Of a DNA stretch of 38,243 nt, positions 34,825 through 38,243 are shown in pieces. Positions within the stretch are counted from its first letter, which is position 1; the number at the start of each line of letters is the position of its first letter. The stretch spans positions 1 through 38,243 of the forward strand of contig PCWD01000056.1 of NCBI GenBank assembly GCA_002787255.1, written 5' to 3'. Under the pieces are notes generated by a model. The model was not told where the DNA came from. It did not search any database and saw only the letters and a program-made list of their open reading frames with translations. The translations under genes were made by a program, and so were the position numbers. Source of the stretch: Parcubacteria group bacterium CG11_big_fil_rev_8_21_14_0_20_39_14 (lineage in GTDB: Bacteria > Patescibacteriota > Minisyncoccia > Minisyncoccales > GCA-002787255).

Positions 34825-37350
34825 TTAACTTGTATTTGTTATGGTCTGGGGGTCAATGGTAATCATCTCTCCCCTTTTTGCCTCTCCCTCCAAAAGCTTA
34901 TTGGCAATAAAATTTTCCACTTTATCTTGAATCACTCTTTTCATTGCTCTTGCCCCGAATGTTGGATCGCTTCCCAGCTCCACTAATTTTTCCAAAAGTT
35001 CCGGGGTAACAGACACTCCAATTCCCTGAGGCAAAAGCCGTTTATTCAGGGAATTAAGCATCAAATGGGCGATTTTTGAAAGATGCTCTTTGGTCAGGGG
35101 TTTAAAAATAATAATGTCATCAAAGCGGTTTAGAAATTCCGGTCGGAAGATGTTTTCTCTTTGAAGTCTGTCCAATAACTCATTTTTTAAAACAGCTAAA
35201 TTTTTTCCCTCTAAAATAACCTGGCGGATAAACTCGGCCCCGGCATTGGAAGTGCCAATAATTATGGCGTTTAAAAAGCTAACAGTCCGGCCGAGACTAT
35301 CGGTCAATCTCCCTTCATCCAAAACTTGTAAAAATAAATTTAAAATCCTGAAGTGAGCTTTCTCAATTTCGTCCAGTAAAACTAAAGAAAACGGGTCTTC
35401 TCTGATGGCTGTAGTGAGATATCCGGGCTCCTTGCCATCGGGCGAACCAATAAGACGATTGATGGCATCTATTTGCTGATATTCTGACATATCAAGCCGA
35501 ATCATCCTTTTCTCCGAACCAAAATAAGCTTCGGCTAAGGTTTTGGTGGTCTCGGTTTTGCCAACGCCGGTTGGCCCAAGGAATAAAAAAGTGCCAATCG
35601 GTTTTTTCGTTCCGGCTACCCCGGTTCTGGCTCTTCTCATTGCCGAGCAAACTCCCACAACCGCCTCTTCCTGGTTTACAATGCGCTTGTGCATTATTTT
35701 CTCCAGGTTTTTTAATTTTTCTTTTTCTTCAGCTTGTAGCTCGCCGATTGGAATTTCAACCTTTCCGGAAACAATCTCCTGAACATCTTTCGGCAGAACC
35801 AACTTCTTATTTTTTTGTCTTGAAACAAAAATTACCACCTCCTGCAAAAGCCTGATTGCTTTTTCGGGAAAAGGAACATCCTGAATAAATCTATCAGACA
35901 GTTCAATTATCTCCCTGGCCGCTCCGTAAGAAATAAAAAGTTTGTATTTTTTTTCAAGTCCGGGAATAAGATTTTCAATAACCAGCAAACTTTCTTCCTT
36001 GGATGGTTCCTGTATTTCTACTTTGTCAAAAAGATTGGAAAAAGAAACAAAAGGGGCAATGCTTTGATGATATCCCAAAAAATTAGTCAGAGCAATTAAC
36101 TGAAATTTGGGCGATTTTAAATAGGAAAGCAGAATGCCGGAAACATCCACTCCCAAAGAAGCTTTACTTCCAATAAAATTGTGAATATCTTCAACTGCCA
36201 AAATTACATTTCCCGCCCCAACCACTTCTGACAAAACCTGATTAAACCTCATCCTTATTTCGCCCGGGGTTTTGAGTCCGGAGAGAATTTTATCAACATC
36301 AAGCATCACCACTCTCTTAAAATTAAGGCTCGGCACTGTTTGGCCGTTTATAACCAAAGCGGCAAACCCGTAAAGCACTCCTCTTTTGGCAATATCCGAA
36401 TCGCCAACAACTATTACATTGTTTTCTCCGGCTTTTGATAATATCCTCTCAATGCTTTCAATTTCTTCCCGACGGCCCAGGGCCCCGGTTGAATAGCCCT
36501 CCATTGCCTGGGTTAAATCAAAAGAAAAGTAATCCAAACTTGGGGTATAGCCGGCGGCCCAAGCCTTGCCCAGAGAACCAATCCTCATTAAATTGCGGTA
36601 ATCCCAAAATTTCCCCTTTATCTTTTCTTCCAGATAGCGACCTCTTTCCCAGTTTGTTAAATTTAAAATGTCTTTTGGGTTCAGTTTTTTATCAAAAATA
36701 AATTTTTGAAAAATTGGATCTCCTTGAGAAAGGGCGGCGAAAAAATCTCCAATTTCAATGGTTTGACCCCATCTTGAGGAAGCAAATTCAGCCGCTGTTC
36801 TTAAAATTAAAGGAAAATCAGTTCCCTCTTTATTCAAATTTAAAGCTTCTTTGACCTCTCTTCTAAATTCTTTTAAATTAAGTTCCGAACGGTTAAAAAT
36901 AAACCTTATTCTCTTCTCTTCCAAAATTTCTGAAAGAATAGACAGGGAATCCAAAAGTCTTTTCTTTTTTTTGCAAAGCCTGGCTGCTCCATCAATTACC
37001 CTGGCGCAATCATAATCAAGATATCCCATCAAATTTATTGTAGATAGCTCTCTGTCCGGGCGCCAAGATGGAGCAAACTCTCTTGCCTCCGCCTTTTTCT
37101 TTAACAACTCCAGGCTCTCGTTCAGAGAAATCTTATAAACTGGTTTTTTTATTTTTTGCTGAAAAAAGGCTTCCCAGAGTGAAAAAATAACAGCCAGAGA
37201 AACAAAAATAAATAAAAACCCAAAAGCCTGCTCCCGATTTAGAGGAGATTTTAACCAGAACAGAAGCAATAAAATCAGAAAGACGAAAATATGGGCTTTG
37301 CGCAGTTTTTTGCCAAAATCAATGGCGATAAAGATAGCGGTTCTTTCCAT
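34825..37350 (-). CDS. Membrane-tethered Clp-family double AAA+ ATPase with degenerate first ATPase site
   Basis: 841 residues. Two N-terminal membrane segments (about 20-35 and 42-58) precede a Clp-N-like helical region (75-250). D1 (about 290-480) has GDSDIAKRGVLYG (316-328) where a Walker A GxxGxGKT is expected, and VEDIHNFIG in place of a normal Walker B, so it probably does not hydrolyse ATP. D2 is intact: Walker A GPTGVGKTE (592-600), Walker B LVLLDEIEKAH (656-666), FRPEFLNRFDDIIIF and the C-terminal FGARAMKRVIQDKVEN. No (I/L/V)GF loop, which binds ClpP in ClpA/C/X, appears in the expected D2 region, and there is no ClpB middle domain. It probably unfolds or remodels membrane-near proteins; the partner is unknown. 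Start ATG 37350. Confidence 0.88.
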   Translation of the reverse strand: MERTAIFIAIDFGKKLRKAHIFVFLILLLLFWLKSPLNREQAFGFLFIFVSLAVIFSLWEAFFQQKIKKPVYKISLNESLELLKKKAEAREFAPSWRPDRELSTINLMGYLDYDCARVIDGAARLCKKKKRLLDSLSILSEILEEKRIRFIFNRSELNLKEFRREVKEALNLNKEGTDFPLILRTAAEFASSRWGQTIEIGDFFAALSQGDPIFQKFIFDKKLNPKDILNLTNWERGRYLEEKIKGKFWDYRNLMRIGSLGKAWAAGYTPSLDYFSFDLTQAMEGYSTGALGRREEIESIERILSKAGENNVIVVGDSDIAKRGVLYGFAALVINGQTVPSLNFKRVVMLDVDKILSGLKTPGEIRMRFNQVLSEVVGAGNVILAVEDIHNFIGSKASLGVDVSGILLSYLKSPKFQLIALTNFLGYHQSIAPFVSFSNLFDKVEIQEPSKEESLLVIENLIPGLEKKYKLFISYGAAREIIELSDRFIQDVPFPEKAIRLLQEVVIFVSRQKNKKLVLPKDVQEIVSGKVEIPIGELQAEEKEKLKNLEKIMHKRIVNQEEAVVGVCSAMRRARTGVAGTKKPIGTFLFLGPTGVGKTETTKTLAEAYFGSEKRMIRLDMSEYQQIDAINRLIGSPDGKEPGYLTTAIREDPFSLVLLDEIEKAHFRILNLFLQVLDEGRLTDSLGRTVSFLNAIIIGTSNAGAEFIRQVILEGKNLAVLKNELLDRLQRENIFRPEFLNRFDDIIIFKPLTKEHLSKIAHLMLNSLNKRLLPQGIGVSVTPELLEKLVELGSDPTFGARAMKRVIQDKVENFIANKLLEGEAKRGEMITIDPQTITNTS

Positions 37351-37432
37351 AAAATCAAATATTAAAAATTAAAAATCAAAATTATGGTTAAGTCTTTTGG
37401 CCGCCACCCCGGCTAAAAGAGTAAAATTTTCC

Positions 37433-37810
37433 TCATAACAAAATAATGCCGTAAAATAGTGTCCAGATTAAAATCAGGGGCAGGAAAAACCAAAGAATTA
37501 AAAAGGCGGCGCCAAAAATTAAAACAAAAATTTCAGCCAGGACCCCCATAAAAATAGCCGCACTTCTCATAATAAAGCCAATAGACCTTGAAAGCACATT
37601 TAAAGTCAAGGCGCTAAAGAATTTTCCAATGTCAAAACCCCGGCCGTAAGATTCAGAGATTCTTTTCCAGGGGTTAAAAAGAGTTTTAAAAAGCAAAACA
37701 ATAGAAAAATAATTGGCGACAAACAAAATAAAATTACGCCAAATCCCCAAAATGCTCAATGTAGCATCCTTAAAATACCAAGAGATAAAAAGTCCGAAAA
37801 TCTTGAACAT
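37433..37810 (-). CDS. Small three-helix membrane protein upstream of the Clp-like ATPase
   Basis: 125 residues with about three hydrophobic segments: ILGIWRNFILFVANYFSIVLL, SIGFIMRSAAIFMGVLAEIF and a long final one, LIFGAAFLILWFFLPLILIW. Between the first two lies a basic/aromatic loop, FKTLFNPWKRISESYGRGFD. No family is recognised, though the position 80 bp upstream of the Clp-like ATPase on the same strand suggests they act together. The ATG at 37810 follows a TATAAT by 7 bp. Confidence 0.78.
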   Translation of the reverse strand: MFKIFGLFISWYFKDATLSILGIWRNFILFVANYFSIVLLFKTLFNPWKRISESYGRGFDIGKFFSALTLNVLSRSIGFIMRSAAIFMGVLAEIFVLIFGAAFLILWFFLPLILIWTLFYGIILL

Positions 37811-37817
37811 TACTTAC

Positions 37818-37823
37818 ATTATA
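37818..37823 (-). promoter_or_regulatory. -10 box for the 37433-37810 gene (leaderless)
   Basis: TATAAT on the minus strand, 7 bases before the ATG. No good -35 box is seen at 17 bp (TTTAGG). The terminator of the upstream gene lies immediately before it, so a new transcript must start here. Confidence 0.5.
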
Positions 37824-37862
37824 ACAAAAATCCGCTCCAACCTAAAGTCAGAGCGGACTTTT
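37824..37862 (-). terminator. Rho-independent terminator of the TP-repeat surface protein gene
   Basis: On the minus strand TCCGCTC (37851-37857) pairs with GAGCGGA (37830-37836), followed by TTTTTG. The plus strand also has a short T-run, so it may be bidirectional. Confidence 0.82.
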
Positions 37863-37886
37863 GAGCGAACTTTTATTTTACAATTT

Positions 37887-38243
37887 TTATTGTCCGTAAT
37901 AATAGTCCTGGTTTGTTGAATAACCTTTACCATCCATACAGGTTACTTCATATACCGGAAAATAGTAAGACCTGGAAGCGACATCCCAGTTTTCATTATC
38001 TCCTGTATCAACATATTTATAAACTATCACCCTTCCCCGCTGGTATTTGTAATTTTGGTATCCATAGGTTCCTTGAGCGCATTTACAGAATTTTTTTGCC
38101 TGGCCTTGATTCCTATAAAGATACTGGTAATCTCCTTTCCAACATTTTTCAGCTGGTGGCGGTATGGGAGTTGGTGTGGGTGTTGGAGTTGGAGTTGGAG
38201 TTGGAGTTGGAGTGGGAGTGGGAGTTGGAGTTGGAGTTGGAGT
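37887..38243 (-). CDS. Surface protein with Thr-Pro repeat linker, N-terminus cut by window edge
   Basis: Minus-strand frame open from the window edge to the TAA at 37887-37889 (119 codons seen). It begins inside a run of about 13 Thr-Pro pairs (from a GGAGTT hexamer repeat), then MPPPAEKCWKGDYQYLYRNQ, KKFCKCAQGTYGYQNYKY, VIVYKYVDTGDNENW, YYFPVYEVTCMDGKG and the ending YSTNQDYYYGQ. The compact C-terminal domain has four Cys and many Tyr. TP-rich linkers are typical of cell-surface proteins that span the wall; a signal peptide or catalytic domain would be outside this window. The ORF has its own terminator. I do not recognise the domain. Confidence 0.75.
   Translation of the reverse strand, partial: TPTPTPTPTPTPTPTPTPTPTPTPTPIPPPAEKCWKGDYQYLYRNQGQAKKFCKCAQGTYGYQNYKYQRGRVIVYKYVDTGDNENWDVASRSYYFPVYEVTCMDGKGYSTNQDYYYGQ

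Overview
The window looks like a contig from a Candidate Phyla Radiation (Patescibacteria, probably Parcubacteria) bacterium. The reasons are: low to moderate GC; short, split or half-size versions of common proteins (half-size MFS, gamma-only DnaX); a monoderm-type type IV pilus set with no secretin; PEGA, PKD and TP-repeat surface proteins of the kind common in that group; and very many short palindromic and 'stuttering' repeats between and inside genes. TGA is a stop here (gatC ends with it), so this is ordinary code 11, not the recoded TGA of Gracilibacteria/SR1. The taxonomic call is inference from gene content; no rRNA gene is present.

Layout. 1-3832 (minus): the end of a GT4 glycosyltransferase, mreB and murA, i.e. 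envelope and shape genes. 3990-5357 (plus): a membrane-anchored PEGA/propeller protein. 5507-5992 (minus): tRNA-Asp, tRNA-Met and a probable initiator tRNA. 6239-11038 (minus): a small membrane protein, gatA, gatC and ligA. 11240-23603 (minus): a continuous type IV pilus locus read as pilM-pilN-pilO-small protein-pilT-pilB-pilC-pilD-three prepilins-PilX-like-PKD protein. 23771-24827 (plus): comF and rpmB. 24983-25333: tRNA-Pro (+), a GC-rich structured stretch, a perfect 23-bp terminator stem and tRNA-Gln (-). 25319-27274 (minus): an HTH/LAGLIDADG-like protein behind a palindromic operator, then dnaX. 27477-29804 (minus): a tight four-gene membrane operon with GtrA and a stand-alone N-terminal domain resembling CPR VirD4/TraG-like ATPases. 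29993-33996 (plus): two multi-pass GT-C glycosyltransferases and a decayed third copy. 34077-38243 (minus): a half-size MFS protein, a membrane-tethered Clp-type double AAA+ ATPase, a small membrane protein and the C-terminus of a TP-repeat surface protein.

How the genes fit together. The pilus locus carries motor ATPases (PilB, PilT), platform (PilC), alignment complex (PilM/N/O), peptidase (PilD) and four pilin-like subunits. ComF next to it suggests DNA uptake. MreB, MurA and the glycosyltransferases build and decorate the envelope. GatA/GatC make Gln-tRNA and/or Asn-tRNA by amidation.

The most unusual content is the repeats. (1) A structured element with inverted ends sits in frame in two unrelated glycosyltransferases, in opposite orientations. 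(2) Two near-identical 118-bp palindromic elements lie inside the pilus locus. (3) A CCCCG-hairpin-CGGGGCAGGCAAAT family occurs between genes and inside gatA and pilD. (4) A CCCCGTTAGA palindrome family occurs at five or more sites, including the ligA stop and the rpmB leader. (5) Locus-specific word repeats even encode the removable leader peptides of three prepilins. Together they suggest a genome shaped by small palindromic elements that are tolerated in linkers, cleaved leaders and stop-codon regions.
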